A stretch of 35,830 bases of DNA, taken from Nevskia sp. (lineage in GTDB: Bacteria > Pseudomonadota > Gammaproteobacteria > Nevskiales > Nevskiaceae). How positions within the stretch are numbered: position 1 is the stretch's first letter; every line of letters begins with the position of its first letter. Shown here piece by piece: positions 16,600 to 27,321 of this stretch. Where the stretch lies: the NCBI GenBank assembly GCA_028291645.1, contig JAQGNU010000017.1, forward strand, positions 1-35,830. The letters are read 5' to 3'. A program made the translations under genes and the position numbers. The notes beneath the pieces were generated by a model. The model saw only the letters and a list, made by a program, of their open reading frames with translations. It did not search any database and was not told the DNA's origin.

Positions 16600-18681
16600 C
16601 TAAGGCGGCACTGCAGATGCATCGTCGCCCGGTTTCGGCTGATCCGGCGGCAGCGGCGCACCGCCCGCATCCGGGTTCTCGTCGTCGCTGTCTTCGTCTG
16701 GAATGGTTTCCACCACCACCGGTGCGAGCGGCGTGTTCGGCGCGTTGTACAGCACCTTGCCCAGCAGGTATTCGTCGATCATCGCGCGCGCTACCGGCGC
16801 CGCCGAAGTGCCGCCGTGGCCGGCGTGCTCGGCGATGACCGCGACCGCGATGCGCGGATCGTCGACCGGCGCGAAGGCGATGAACAGCGCGTGATCGCGT
16901 AGCAGCTTCGGCGTGGCGTCGAGCTTCGGCGCATAGGTTTCGTCCTGCTTGAGTCCGGCGACCTGCGCGGTGCCGGTCTTGCCGGCGGCGCGGTAGGGCG
17001 CGTCCTTGAACACGGCATAGGCGGTGCCGCCCGGCTGCATCACCAGCTCCATCGCCTCGATCACGCGATCGAATACGCCGCGGTCTTTGGCTTCAACGCG
17101 CGGCAGCGCTTCCGGCGCGATCGCGGTGATGTTGTGCGTCGCCGGGTCTTCGATCGCATGCAGCATGTGCGGCTTGAAACCGGCGCCGCGCATCGCCATG
17201 CGCGCGGCTGCTTGCGCCAACTGCAGAGGCGTCACCGTCAGATAACCCTGGCCGATGCCGGTGTTGAGTGTTTCGCCGGGGAACCAGGCCTGCCGATAGA
17301 CGCGCCGCTTCCAGTCGCGCGTCGGCAACAGGCCGGACTTCTCGTGCGGGATGTCGATCTCGCTGAGGTGGCCGAAACCGAACGCGCCGAGCACGTCGTC
17401 GATGCGATCGATGCCCATGTTGAGCGCGGCCTGATAGAAATAGACATCGCAGGATTTGGTCATCGCGAGGTTGAGATCGACCCAGCCATGGCCCTGGCGC
17501 CAGTAGCAACGGTACTTGCGCTCGACGCCGGGCAGTTGGAAGTAGCCGGGATCGAAAATCTTCGTCGCCGGATTCAGCGTGCCGGCGATCAGGCCGGCGG
17601 CGGCCATGAACGGCTTGATGGTCGAACCCGGCGGATAGGTGCCGAGCAGCGCGCGGTTGTACAGCGGCCGGTCCGGGTCTTCCAGCAGCGCGCGATAGCT
17701 GTCGCCGTCGATGCCTTCGACGAACGGCCCCGGATCGAAGCCCGGCTTGCTGACCAGCGCCAGCACTTCGCCGTTGCGCGGATCGATCGCGATGGCGGCC
17801 CCGTCGAGCTCGCCGAGCGCGGCCTCAGCCGTCGTCTGCAGTTTCGAATCGATCGTCAGATACAGGTTCTGGCCGGCGTGGCCCTGCTGGTAGTCGAGTT
17901 CGCGCAACGGCCGGCCGCCGGCATTGGCCTCGATGATCTTGTTGCCGGGCTGACCGCGCAGCTGGTCTTCGTGGCTACGCTCGATGCCGGTCTTGCCGAT
18001 CTGGTTGAGGCCCTGATACGAGGCCTCGTCGATGGTCTGCAGATCGGTGTCGGTGATGCCGCTGACGTAGCCGACGACGTGCGAGGCGACCGTGCCGAGC
18101 GGATATTCGCGCAGCAGTCCGGCGGTGACGTCGACGCCCTGGAAGTCGTAGCGGTTGATCTCGTAGCGCGCCACTTCCTCGGCCGACAGATTGGAGCGCA
18201 AGGCCACCGCGCGGTAATGCGGCGTCTTGCGCATGCGCTCGCGGAAGCGCGCGATATCGACGTCGGTCAGTCGCACCAGCTGACCCAGGCGCGCGAGCGT
18301 GTCGTCGAGCTTGCCGGGCAACTGTTCCGGCGTGATTTCGAGTACGAAGGCCGGTACGTTCTGCGCCAACAGCGCGCCGTTGCGATCGTAGACTAGGCCG
18401 CGCACTGGCGGCACCGGTACCAGACGCATGCGATTGTCGTCGGCGCGCGTGCTGTAGTAATCGTGTTCGAGCACCTGCAGGTCGGTCATGCGCATGACCA
18501 GGATGCTGAGCATCACCAGACAGCCGATCGCCGCGATCCAGACGCGTGTGGTGAAGGCCTGCTTTTCCTCGTGCAGGTTCTTCATCGATTCGAATGAAGT
18601 GTTCAGCAGCGCGATCGGTCCACGCGCGCCGCGACCGAGGCTGCTGCTGTCGCCGCGGCCCGGCGGCCGAGGTACGTTCAC
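16600..18681 (-). CDS. mrdA: Peptidoglycan DD-transpeptidase PBP2
   Basis: PBP2 crosslinks peptidoglycan during cell elongation, working with RodA. Numbered from GTG 18681 (693 aa): a membrane segment at about 46-65, the pedestal domain, then transpeptidase motifs STIK (Ser353, Lys356), SCD (Ser410) and KTGT (568-571). The GTG overlaps the mreD stop by 4 nt. An ATG at 18585 would give 661 aa and the short cytoplasmic tail usual for PBP2, so the first 32 residues (GRGDSSSLGRGARGP...) are uncertain. The C-terminus carries an acidic, Pro-rich tail (DEDSDDENPDAGG...) beyond the catalytic domain. Confidence 0.95.
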   Translation of the reverse strand: MNVPRPPGRGDSSSLGRGARGPIALLNTSFESMKNLHEEKQAFTTRVWIAAIGCLVMLSILVMRMTDLQVLEHDYYSTRADDNRMRLVPVPPVRGLVYDRNGALLAQNVPAFVLEITPEQLPGKLDDTLARLGQLVRLTDVDIARFRERMRKTPHYRAVALRSNLSAEEVARYEINRYDFQGVDVTAGLLREYPLGTVASHVVGYVSGITDTDLQTIDEASYQGLNQIGKTGIERSHEDQLRGQPGNKIIEANAGGRPLRELDYQQGHAGQNLYLTIDSKLQTTAEAALGELDGAAIAIDPRNGEVLALVSKPGFDPGPFVEGIDGDSYRALLEDPDRPLYNRALLGTYPPGSTIKPFMAAAGLIAGTLNPATKIFDPGYFQLPGVERKYRCYWRQGHGWVDLNLAMTKSCDVYFYQAALNMGIDRIDDVLGAFGFGHLSEIDIPHEKSGLLPTRDWKRRVYRQAWFPGETLNTGIGQGYLTVTPLQLAQAAARMAMRGAGFKPHMLHAIEDPATHNITAIAPEALPRVEAKDRGVFDRVIEAMELVMQPGGTAYAVFKDAPYRAAGKTGTAQVAGLKQDETYAPKLDATPKLLRDHALFIAFAPVDDPRIAVAVIAEHAGHGGTSAAPVARAMIDEYLLGKVLYNAPNTPLAPVVVETIPDEDSDDENPDAGGAPLPPDQPKPGDDASAVPP

Positions 18682-19169
18682 GTCAGCCGCCGCAACTTCG
18701 GTTGCGCGCGCAGACGATCCATCAGCAGGGCCGCCAGCGGGAACACCAGCGTCGTGCTGATCACCGGCAGCCAGCGCAGGCTCGGCACCGCGCTGTGATG
18801 CGACAGTCCGTCGATCCAGAACATCAGGAAGGCGTACAGCGCCCAGGCCAGCGCCAGTGCCAGGGCGACCTGCAACATCGGGAACAGGATCAGCGTGCCG
18901 CGCAGTCGCCGCACCAGGAAGCTGATGGTTACCAGTGCCAGCGCATGCTGGCCGAGCAGGCTGTTGAACAGCACGTCGAGCGCCAGTCCGCTGATCCAGG
19001 CCACCAGCAGCACTGGTTTATCCGCAGTCGAATACGCCCAGTAGACCAAGGTCAGCGCCACCCATTCGGGCCGGAACGCGGCGATCGCATCCGGCAGCGC
19101 CACCATCTGCAGGATCACCGACAACAATACCGTCAGCGAGAACAGGGGAAAACTGCTGCGCCGGTTCAT
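18678..19169 (-). CDS. mreD: Rod shape-determining protein MreD
   Basis: MreD is a small polytopic inner-membrane protein of the elongasome. The 163-aa sequence has about five hydrophobic segments (LFSLTVLLSVILQMVAL, WVALTLVYWA, LLVAWISGLALDVLFNSLLG, ALVTISFLVRRL, LALALAWALYAFLMFW) and the family motif GLALDVLFNSLLGQHAL. It overlaps mreC and mrdA by 4 nt on either side, consistent with a translationally coupled mreC-mreD-mrdA block. Confidence 0.92.
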   Translation of the reverse strand: MNRRSSFPLFSLTVLLSVILQMVALPDAIAAFRPEWVALTLVYWAYSTADKPVLLVAWISGLALDVLFNSLLGQHALALVTISFLVRRLRGTLILFPMLQVALALALAWALYAFLMFWIDGLSHHSAVPSLRWLPVISTTLVFPLAALLMDRLRAQPKLRRLT

Positions 19170-20296
19170 GGATGCGGGGCCGGCGGGGGCGCTGCCGGTG
19201 CCGCGGGCTTGGGCTTAGGCGCTGTCGGTGCGGCTGTATTCGGCGTCGCCGCAGGTTTCGCCGCAGGTTTGTTTGTTGCAGCGGCGGCGCCGGCAGGCGC
19301 CGGCGATGAGGCATTTCCGGTCGCGCCCGCAGCACGCGGTGTGGGGGCTGCGGCCGGCGCGGCGTGGTCGGCTGCGCGCTCTTGCGGATGCTGTGCTTTC
19401 TGTTTCATTTCCGGCCGCGCTGTCGGTACGCTCACGTCGACCGGCGGCGTGTTGTGTTCGCTCCATACCAGCAAGGCCTGGCGCCCCTGGTTCAGCTTGG
19501 CGGTCGGGTAGGCCAGCGCTTCCATGAAGTTTTCACCGGCCGGATGACGCAGCTCGAAGATGCGTCCGACCGGGTAGCCGGCGGGGAAGCGTCCACCGAG
19601 ACCACTGGAAACCAGCAGGTCGCCGACTTTGATGTCGGCATTGCCCGGCAGATACGGCAGCGACAGGCCCTGGCCGTCGCCGCGGCCGAGCGCGATGGTC
19701 TGCAGCCCGGTGCGATTGATCTCGACCGGAATGCCGTGATCCGGATCGGTGATCAGCAACGCGACGCAGGTCGTCGGATTGACCTGAATCACCTGGCCCA
19801 TCACGCCATTCGCATCGACCAGCGCCTGGCCCTTGTAGACGCCGTCCTGCTCGCCGCGATTCAGCACGATCTGGTGGCGATACGGATCCTGGCTGGTCGC
19901 CATCACTTCCGAAATCAGCACGCGGTCCGGCAGCGAGGCCGCCGACGACAGCAGCGCGCGGATGCGCTCGTTCTCGGCTTCCAGCGATTCCAGTTTCAGC
20001 AGGCGGCCGTCGAGCTCGGTCTGGCGCTGCTTCAACTGGCGGTTTTCCGCCAGCAACTGATCGCGCGTGTGGAAGTTATCGCCAAGTTGCGCGACCGCCT
20101 GCGGCGCTTGCGCTACCCACATCAGCGGTTGCAGGGCCCACGCGACCCAGGCGCGTGCCGGCGCGAAGCGCGTACCGGTGCTGTCCATCACCATCAGCGT
20201 GATCGACAGGCAGGCGAGCAGAAAAAAATTCAGCGCAAGGCCCGGTCCGCGCGAGAACAGCGGTTTGGGAGCGGAATCGTGGAGCGTGGTATTCAA
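19166..20296 (-). CDS. mreC: Rod shape-determining protein MreC with long Ala/Pro tail
   Basis: MreC is a bitopic inner-membrane protein that organises the elongasome and activates PBP2-RodA. The 376-aa product has one membrane helix (about 19-37, LALNFFLLACLSITLMVM) and a coiled coil (about 75-118, with QLLAENRQLKQRQTELDGRL). The beta-rich periplasmic core runs to about residue 281 (DGVYKGQALVDANGVMGQV, GDLLVSSGLGGRFPAGYPVG). About 95 residues of Ala/Pro/Thr-rich tail follow, which is not part of the standard fold. The start codon is apparently TTG; no ATG occurs before the membrane helix. A candidate promoter sits immediately upstream. Confidence 0.93.
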   Translation of the reverse strand: MNTTLHDSAPKPLFSRGPGLALNFFLLACLSITLMVMDSTGTRFAPARAWVAWALQPLMWVAQAPQAVAQLGDNFHTRDQLLAENRQLKQRQTELDGRLLKLESLEAENERIRALLSSAASLPDRVLISEVMATSQDPYRHQIVLNRGEQDGVYKGQALVDANGVMGQVIQVNPTTCVALLITDPDHGIPVEINRTGLQTIALGRGDGQGLSLPYLPGNADIKVGDLLVSSGLGGRFPAGYPVGRIFELRHPAGENFMEALAYPTAKLNQGRQALLVWSEHNTPPVDVSVPTARPEMKQKAQHPQERAADHAAPAAAPTPRAAGATGNASSPAPAGAAAATNKPAAKPAATPNTAAPTAPKPKPAAPAAPPPAPHP

Positions 20297-20318
20297 ACTT
20301 GCGCAGTGTGTGGCCGTA

Positions 20319-20366
20319 GCGGCTCTATGAAGCCGCGAGAATAGGGTGCTGCGCGCATTGCGGCAA
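20319..20366 (-). promoter_or_regulatory. Candidate promoter and leader hairpin for mreC
   Basis: On the minus strand, TTGCCG (20366-20361) and TATTCT (20343-20338) are exactly 17 nt apart, each matching consensus at 4/6. Just after the -10, an inverted repeat GCGGCT-N6-AGCCGC (20336-20319) would form a hairpin at the very 5' end of the transcript. It lies in the 120-nt gap created between mreC and the exonuclease gene. Inferred by eye. Confidence 0.5.
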
Positions 20367-20416
20367 TCCCTTTGCCGACGATTTGCCGATGTTTTTTTGG
20401 GGCTTGCCGCGCGGTC

Positions 20417-21502
20417 TTATTCGGACTCGCCCGAAACCGCTGCCGCTTCGGCGCCAGCGACGTTCGCATCGGCGCAATGCTCGGCCGCGGCCTCGATCGC
20501 TGCGTCGAGTGCATTGGGACTGACGCCGCTGTGCAAGGCCAGTGCCTGCGCATCAATACCGCGTTCGCGCAGATACGACACCAGCACATCGGTGTGGCCG
20601 TGCATTGCGAGTACGCGCTTCGCGCCGGTCTGCTCGATCGTGCGGATCAGCGACGGCCAGTCGGCATGATCCGACAGCACGAAGCCGCGATCGTAGGCCG
20701 CGCGCCGGCCGCTGCCGCGCACCTGCATCCAGCCCGACGCAAAACTTAAGCTGAGCGGCCGAAAACGCTTCAGCCAGGGCGTGCCGGACGCGCCCGGCGG
20801 CGCCAATACCAGACGGCCTCTCCAATCGAACGTCTTCGGCTGGTTGGTGACGACGTCGGTCGGCAGCATGGCGACACCGGCGCTGCGATAAAGCTTGATC
20901 AGCCGCGTCATCGCGCCATGCACGTAGACGGTTTCGTCGGCATGGCGCTGGAGTTCGGCGAGGATGCGCTGCGCCTTGCCGAGCGAGTAGCAGCACAGCA
21001 GCGCGCAGACGCCGTCGGTCTTGCATTGCTGCCACCAGTCGAAGATTTCACGCGCGACTTCGAGCGGATCGGGCCAGCGGTAGACCGGCAACGCGAAGGT
21101 CGATTCGGTGATGAACACATCGCAGGGCTGCGGTTCGAACGCTGCGCAGGTCGGATCGGCCTCGCGTTTGTAGTCGCCGGAGACGACCCAGACTGCACCG
21201 TCGACTTCGATCCGCACTTGCGCCGAACCGAGTACGTGGCCGGCCGGGTGCAGCGACACGCGTGCGTCGCCAAGTTGGATCGCTGCGCTATAGGCCAGCG
21301 GGTTGATCTTGGCGCCGAGACCGAGGCGTTCACGCAGCAGGCCGTAGCCGACGGCGGCGCCCCAATATTCGCGCGAGCCCGGACGTGCGTGATCGGCGTG
21401 GCCGTGCGTGATGACGGCGCGCGCCACCGGCGTGCTGGGGTCGATATGGAAATCGCCGCGCGGGCAATACAGGCCCTGCGGCGTGGGGACGATCAGGTCC
21501 AT
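20417..21502 (-). CDS. DNA-ligase-associated exonuclease-like MBL/beta-CASP protein
   Basis: This MBL-fold nuclease-like protein (about 361 aa from ATG 21502) resembles the family annotated as ligase-associated DNA exonuclease or mRNA 3'-end processing factor. Visible motifs are HGHADHARPGS (HxHxDH), HPAGHVLGSAQVRIE, VVSGDYKREADPTCAAFEP, DVFITESTFALPVYRWP and C-terminal FVLSDHADW and AMHGHTD. An Ala-rich tail of about 30 residues follows. A longer reading from TTG 21589 would cross the duplicated mreB end (see repeat). The usual partners (ATP-dependent ligase, Lhr-like helicase, PdeM-type phosphoesterase) are not in the window. Instead the gene sits between mreB and mreC, an unexpected place. 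Confidence 0.85.
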   Translation of the reverse strand: MDLIVPTPQGLYCPRGDFHIDPSTPVARAVITHGHADHARPGSREYWGAAVGYGLLRERLGLGAKINPLAYSAAIQLGDARVSLHPAGHVLGSAQVRIEVDGAVWVVSGDYKREADPTCAAFEPQPCDVFITESTFALPVYRWPDPLEVAREIFDWWQQCKTDGVCALLCCYSLGKAQRILAELQRHADETVYVHGAMTRLIKLYRSAGVAMLPTDVVTNQPKTFDWRGRLVLAPPGASGTPWLKRFRPLSLSFASGWMQVRGSGRRAAYDRGFVLSDHADWPSLIRTIEQTGAKRVLAMHGHTDVLVSYLRERGIDAQALALHSGVSPNALDAAIEAAAEHCADANVAGAEAAAVSGESE

Positions 21503-21540
21503 CGAGGCAAAGTGCCGAGGCGCGCGGAGATTCGATTCAG

Positions 21541-22916
<1,376 letters not shown>

Positions 22917-23204
22917 ATGAGCCTGAGCCCCGAGCAAATCCGTCAAGTCGCGCAGCTGGCGCGCCTGCAGCTGGCCCCCGAGCAGACCGAGCACTACGCC
23001 CGCCAGCTGTCGAATATCCTGGCGATGGTCGACCAGCTGTCGCGTGCCGATACCGAGGGCGTGGCGCCGATGGCGCACCCGCTCGACATGGTGCAGCGTT
23101 TGCGTCCCGACGTGGTCAGCGAAACCAACCAGCGCGAGGCGCTGCAGGCGATTGCGCCACAGGTCGCCGACGGCGTTTATCTAGTGCCGCGGGTGATCGA
23201 ATGA
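22917..23204 (+). CDS. gatC: Asp-tRNA(Asn)/Glu-tRNA(Gln) amidotransferase subunit C
   Basis: GatC is the small scaffold subunit of the GatCAB amidotransferase, which converts misacylated Glu-tRNA(Gln) or Asp-tRNA(Asn) to the correct amide forms. The 95-aa protein starts MSLSPEQIRQVAQLARLQLA and contains the family blocks RQLSNILAMVDQL, DTEGVAPMAHPLDM and RLRPDVV, ending VADGVYLVPRVIE. The stop overlaps an ATG at 23201 that would extend the following PepSY-like gene. It is first in a plus-strand run that also contains gatA and gatB. Confidence 0.95.
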   Translation: MSLSPEQIRQVAQLARLQLAPEQTEHYARQLSNILAMVDQLSRADTEGVAPMAHPLDMVQRLRPDVVSETNQREALQAIAPQVADGVYLVPRVIE

Positions 23205-23233
23205 GCGAGAGTGCCATGCCTAAAGGGAAAATC

Positions 23234-23617
23234 ATGAAGAGGGTGAGCGCGCTGATCGCGGCGGCGCTGCTGCTGTGCGGCGGCCTGGCCGAAGCGAAAA
23301 AGGGCGTGCGGCCGGACGAAATCGCCGAATTGCAGAAAAGCGGCAAAATCGCATCGTTCGAAAAGCTCAATCAGGCGGCGCTGGCGAAACACCCGGACGG
23401 GCATATCACCAAGACCGCGCTGAGCGCGAAAGACGATCGTTACGACTACAAGGTGCGCATCGCCGTTCCCAGCGGCGACAGCTGGAATCTGAAGCTGGAT
23501 GCCGGCAGCGCGACCGTGCTGACCGACACCAAAGTGCTGCCGCCGCCGCTGCCGTCGACCTACACGCCGCCGACCACGCCGACACCGACGCCGCCGGCCG
23601 CTCCCGCAACGCATTAA
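23234..23617 (+). CDS. Small exported PepSY-like protein between gatC and gatA
   Basis: This secreted or periplasmic protein of about 127 aa has a signal peptide ([21 protein letters not shown]). A single PepSY-like unit follows: [20 protein letters not shown], then [21 protein letters not shown] and [14 protein letters not shown]. This matches the family pattern of propeptide or inhibitor-like modules. The tail is Pro/Thr-rich ([19 protein letters not shown]). An AAAGGGA ribosome binding site upstream favours ATG 23234. An earlier ATG at 23201 overlaps the gatC stop (ATGA) and would bury the signal peptide by 11 residues. It has no evident link to tRNA amidation; co-transcription is inferred from spacing. 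Confidence 0.78.
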   Translation: MKRVSALIAAALLLCGGLAEAKKGVRPDEIAELQKSGKIASFEKLNQAALAKHPDGHITKTALSAKDDRYDYKVRIAVPSGDSWNLKLDAGSATVLTDTKVLPPPLPSTYTPPTTPTPTPPAAPATH

Positions 23618-23675
23618 AAAGCCGCACCGCGCGCGGCGCCTGCCGCCGCCGAATACCGATCAGCCGAATCTCTCC

Positions 23676-25145
23676 ATGCACACGCTTTCTATTTCCCAGC
23701 TCGCCGACGGCTTGCGTGCACGCAAGTTCTCCGCACGCGAACTGACCCAGCACTATCTCGATCGCATCGCGGCGCACGACCCGGCGCTGAACAGCTACGT
23801 CACCGTCACCGCCGAGCAGGCGCTGCAGCAGGCCGCTGCCGCCGATGCTGCGCTCGCGGCCGGCAACGCCGGTGCGCTGAGCGGCATTCCGCTCGCGCAG
23901 AAAGATATTTTCTGCACGGCCGGCGTGCGTACGGCTTGCGGCTCGAAGATGCTGGACAATTTCATCGCGCCGTACAACGCGACCATCGTCGACAAGCTGC
24001 AAGCCGAGGCTCCGCAAGGTGCCGGCATGGTGATGCTCGGCAAGACCAACATGGACGAGTTCGCGATGGGCTCGTCGAACGAGACCTCGTTCTATGGCCC
24101 GGTGAAGAATCCCTGGGATCTGCAGCGCGTGCCGGGCGGCAGCTCGGGCGGTTCGGTCGCCGCGGTCGCGGCGGGTCTGGCGCCGGTGGCCACCGCCACC
24201 GACACCGGCGGATCGATCCGCCTGCCGGCCTCGCTGACCATTCTCACCGGCTTCAAGCCGACCTATGGCAGGGTTTCGCGCTACGGCATGATCGCGTTCG
24301 CGTCGAGTCTCGATCAGGCCGGCGTGGTCGCACGTTCGGCCGCCGATGCAGCGTATGTGCTGCAGGCGATGTCGGGCTTCGATCCGCGCGATTCGACCAG
24401 TGTCGATCGTCCGGTGGACGATTACGGCGCGGCACTCGACGCACCGATCAAGGGCTTGAAGATCGGCCTGCCGAAGGAGTATTTCGCCGAAGGTCTCGAT
24501 GCCGGCGCACGCAGTTGTATCGAAGCGGCGATCAAGCAGTTGGTCGCGCTCGGCGCCAGCGTGCACGAAGTCAGCCTGCCGTCGTCGCCGCTGTCGGTGC
24601 CGACCTATTACGTCGTCGCGCCGGCGGAAGCCTCGAGCAATCTGGCGCGTTTCGACGGCGTGCGTTACGGCCATCGCGCCGAGGGCGCGAAGACGCTGGA
24701 AGAGTTGTACAAGCGCTCGCGCGGCGAAGGCTTCGGTGCCGAAGTGCAGCGCCGCATCATGATCGGCACCTACGTGCTGAGCCACGGCTACTACGACGCG
24801 TATTACCTGAAGGCGCAGAAAGTGCGGCGCCTGATCTACGAAGACTTCAAGCGCGCATTCGAGAGCGTCGATCTGGTGCTGGGTCCGACGGCGACCGGCA
24901 CCGCGTTCAAGCTCGGCGCCAAGACCGACGATCCGGTGGCGATGTATCTGAACGACATCTACACCATCGCCGCCAATCTCGCCGGCATTCCGGCGATGAG
25001 CCTGCCCTGCGGCTTCGTCGACGGCCTGCCGGTCGGCATGCAGCTGATGGGCAATTTCTTCGACGAAGCGCGCATGCTGAATGTCGCGCATCAGTATCAG
25101 CAGGCGACCGACTTCCATAAGCAGTCGCCGCAAGGGTTCAAGTGA
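23676..25145 (+). CDS. gatA: Asp-tRNA(Asn)/Glu-tRNA(Gln) amidotransferase subunit A
   Basis: GatA is the amidase subunit that releases ammonia from glutamine for tRNA-dependent amidation. The 489-aa protein has the amidase-signature Ser-cisSer-Lys triad: Lys76 in AQKDIF, Ser156 in PGGSSGGS and Ser180 in [11 protein letters not shown]. Family blocks [16 protein letters not shown] and [21 protein letters not shown] are intact. It begins 58 nt after the PepSY-like gene and shares TGATG with gatB. No frame break is seen. Confidence 0.97.
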   Translation: MHTLSISQLADGLRARKFSARELTQHYLDRIAAHDPALNSYVTVTAEQALQQAAAADAALAAGNAGALSGIPLAQKDIFCTAGVRTACGSKMLDNFIAPYNATIVDKLQAEAPQGAGMVMLGKTNMDEFAMGSSNETSFYGPVKNPWDLQRVPGGSSGGSVAAVAAGLAPVATATDTGGSIRLPASLTILTGFKPTYGRVSRYGMIAFASSLDQAGVVARSAADAAYVLQAMSGFDPRDSTSVDRPVDDYGAALDAPIKGLKIGLPKEYFAEGLDAGARSCIEAAIKQLVALGASVHEVSLPSSPLSVPTYYVVAPAEASSNLARFDGVRYGHRAEGAKTLEELYKRSRGEGFGAEVQRRIMIGTYVLSHGYYDAYYLKAQKVRRLIYEDFKRAFESVDLVLGPTATGTAFKLGAKTDDPVAMYLNDIYTIAANLAGIPAMSLPCGFVDGLPVGMQLMGNFFDEARMLNVAHQYQQATDFHKQSPQGFK

Positions 25146-26605
25146 TGGCCAACGACTCGATCCACAATTCCGAATGGGAGGCCGTGATCGGCCTGGAAGT
25201 GCATTGCCAGCTGATGACGCATTCGAAAATCTTTTCCGGCGCTGCGATCCAGTACGGCGCCGAACCGAACACGCAGGCCTGCGCGATCGATCTCGCGCTG
25301 CCGGGTGTGCTGCCGGTGCTGAACGAGGATGCGGTGAAGAAGGCGGTGACGTTCGGCCTGTCGGTCGACGCGCATATCGCTGCGCGCTGTGTCTTCGCGC
25401 GCAAGCATTACTTCTATCCGGACTTGCCGAAGGGCTACCAGATTTCGCAGTACGAGCTGCCGATCGTTTATCTGGGGCACCTGGATATCGAGCTGGAAGA
25501 CGGCCGTACCAAGACCATCGGCATCACACGCGCGCATCTGGAAGAGGATGCGGGCAAGTCGCTGCACGAGAATTTCTCCAATGCCACCGGCATCGATCTG
25601 AATCGCGCCGGTACGCCGCTGATCGAAATCGTCTCCGAGCCGGATATCCGCAGTGCTTCGGAAGCCGTAGCGTATCTGAAGAAGCTGCACCAACTGGTGG
25701 TGTATCTCGGTGTTTGCGACGGCAATATGCAGGAAGGCTCGTTCCGCTGCGATGCCAATGTGTCGGTGCGTAAAGTCGGTGCGCCCAAGTTCGGCACGCG
25801 TACCGAGACCAAGAACGTCAACTCGTTCCGCTATGTCGAGAAGGCGATCGAGTATGAGATCACGCGCCAAATCGAAGTGATCGAAGGCGGCGGCGCGATC
25901 CGCCAGGAAACGCGGCTGTTCGATCCAAGCACCGGCGAAACCCGCGCGATGCGTTCGAAGGAAGACGCCAACGACTATCGCTACTTCCCCGATCCGGATC
26001 TGCTGCCGGTCATCTGCACGCAGGACTACATCGAAGCGATTCGCGCCAGCCTGCCGGAGCTGCCGGAAGCGAAGAAGCTGCGTTTCGAAAAGGATTTCGG
26101 CCTGTCGCCTTACGATGCGAAGACGCTGACCAGTTCGCGCGAACTCGCTACGTATTACGAAGCAGTGGTGAAAGATTCCGGCGCCGATCCGAAGCTGTGC
26201 GCGAACTGGGTCAGCACCGATCTGCTGGCGGTGCTGAACAAGTCCGGCAAGGACATCAGCGACTCGCCGATTTCCGCTGCCGCGCTCGCCGGCCTGTTGC
26301 AGCGCATCGTCGACAAGACCATCTCCGGCAAAATCGCCAAAGAAGTATTCGAGGCGATGGTTGCGGGTGAGGGCAACGCCGACGACATCATCAAGGCCAA
26401 GGGTTTAGTGCAGATCACCGACGAGTCGGCAATCGTCAAGGCGATCGAAGACGTGATGGCGAAGAGTCCCGAGCAGGTCGCCGGTTATCGCAGTGGCAAG
26501 GACAAGCTGTTCGGTTTCTTCGTCGGCCAGGTGATGAAGGCGACGCAGGGCAAGGCCAATCCGGATGCAGTCAATCGCCTGCTGAAGGAAAAGTTGCTCG
26601 GATGA
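25145..26605 (+). CDS. gatB: Asp-tRNA(Asn)/Glu-tRNA(Gln) amidotransferase subunit B
   Basis: GatB phosphorylates the misacylated glutamyl or aspartyl group and binds the tRNA, using ammonia channelled from GatA. The 486-aa protein has family blocks [29 protein letters not shown] [46 protein letters not shown] and [12 protein letters not shown]. The C-terminal YqeY-like tail domain ends [18 protein letters not shown] 25145 overlaps the gatA stop by 1 nt; an adjacent GTG at 25142 is an alternative start. Its stop overlaps the next ATG by 4 nt. Confidence 0.97.
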   Translation: MANDSIHNSEWEAVIGLEVHCQLMTHSKIFSGAAIQYGAEPNTQACAIDLALPGVLPVLNEDAVKKAVTFGLSVDAHIAARCVFARKHYFYPDLPKGYQISQYELPIVYLGHLDIELEDGRTKTIGITRAHLEEDAGKSLHENFSNATGIDLNRAGTPLIEIVSEPDIRSASEAVAYLKKLHQLVVYLGVCDGNMQEGSFRCDANVSVRKVGAPKFGTRTETKNVNSFRYVEKAIEYEITRQIEVIEGGGAIRQETRLFDPSTGETRAMRSKEDANDYRYFPDPDLLPVICTQDYIEAIRASLPELPEAKKLRFEKDFGLSPYDAKTLTSSRELATYYEAVVKDSGADPKLCANWVSTDLLAVLNKSGKDISDSPISAAALAGLLQRIVDKTISGKIAKEVFEAMVAGEGNADDIIKAKGLVQITDESAIVKAIEDVMAKSPEQVAGYRSGKDKLFGFFVGQVMKATQGKANPDAVNRLLKEKLLG

Positions 26606-27300
26606 AGGCGCGCACTGTGCGGCGCTGCTGCAGACCGGGCGCGCTTGCCGCAGGCGCGCTGAGCATCGCGGGTTTCGTCTTTGCCGGCGTGACGAGTGCT
26701 GCGCCCTTGCCGCCGAGCGATCCCTGGAACGAGCTGCCGGTGGCGACGTTGGCAACGCAGCCGGTCAGCGCACTGCAGCTCGGCCGCATCAAGATCTGGC
26801 TCGAGTTCAACACGCTGGCCGACGTCATCAAGGTCGCGGGCGCCAACCCGATCGCGCACTTCGAGGATGACGAGGCCAGCTACGACTGGCTCTGCTACGA
26901 CGCCGACGCGCATCGGCAGCGGCTGTGGTTTGTCTCCGACACCGACATGGGCGGCGAGCAGCGCATGGTGACGTCGATCGTCGCGATGCTGGTCGAAGCG
27001 CCATCCGACCCATCCGCAGCTTGTCCCCTGCTGCCGAAAGCCTTGAGCAGCGTCGCGCTCGATCGCGCGATCTGGCTCGGTACCCGGGACGGCGAACTGG
27101 CGAAGAAGCTCGGCGAGCCGTCGTCGTCGCTGCGCGACTGGCAGAGTTTCTATTCCAATCACCGCATGCTGGCGCCGCGCAAAACGCCGAACGAGGAGGG
27201 TGCGATGGACGACGATGTCGACGAGTCCAGCTATCTCAACGTGCGGCTGGTCGACGGCCGGGTGGTCCAGCTGGTCGCCTGCAAGCTCACCGGCGGTTGA
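26602..27300 (+). CDS. Uncharacterised exported protein (232 aa)
   Basis: I do not recognise this family. The sequence has a Tat- or Sec-like N-terminus ([20 protein letters not shown], then [15 protein letters not shown]), and the mature part begins [17 protein letters not shown]. It is mostly soluble, with paired Trp/Tyr motifs ([20 protein letters not shown]), three or four cysteines, an acidic stretch ([16 protein letters not shown]) and a closing [19 protein letters not shown]. The ATG overlaps the gatB stop by 4 nt (ATGA), and hslO follows 21 nt later, so it is probably translated with GatB. Coding potential is strong (codon use like neighbours); function is unknown. Confidence 0.75.
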   Translation: MKARTVRRCCRPGALAAGALSIAGFVFAGVTSAAPLPPSDPWNELPVATLATQPVSALQLGRIKIWLEFNTLADVIKVAGANPIAHFEDDEASYDWLCYDADAHRQRLWFVSDTDMGGEQRMVTSIVAMLVEAPSDPSAACPLLPKALSSVALDRAIWLGTRDGELAKKLGEPSSSLRDWQSFYSNHRMLAPRKTPNEEGAMDDDVDESSYLNVRLVDGRVVQLVACKLTGG

Positions 27301-27321
27301 GGCATTCGTAAGACTGCATCG

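Noticed and set aside
17134..18396. 420-codon plus-strand frame opposite mrdA
   Set aside because: It is antisense to a PBP2 gene with all catalytic motifs; no independent evidence for coding.
23406..25133. 575-codon minus-strand frame opposite gatA
   Set aside because: It lies wholly over a confident gatA, and its composition is the antisense of GC-rich codons; no motif or start signal.
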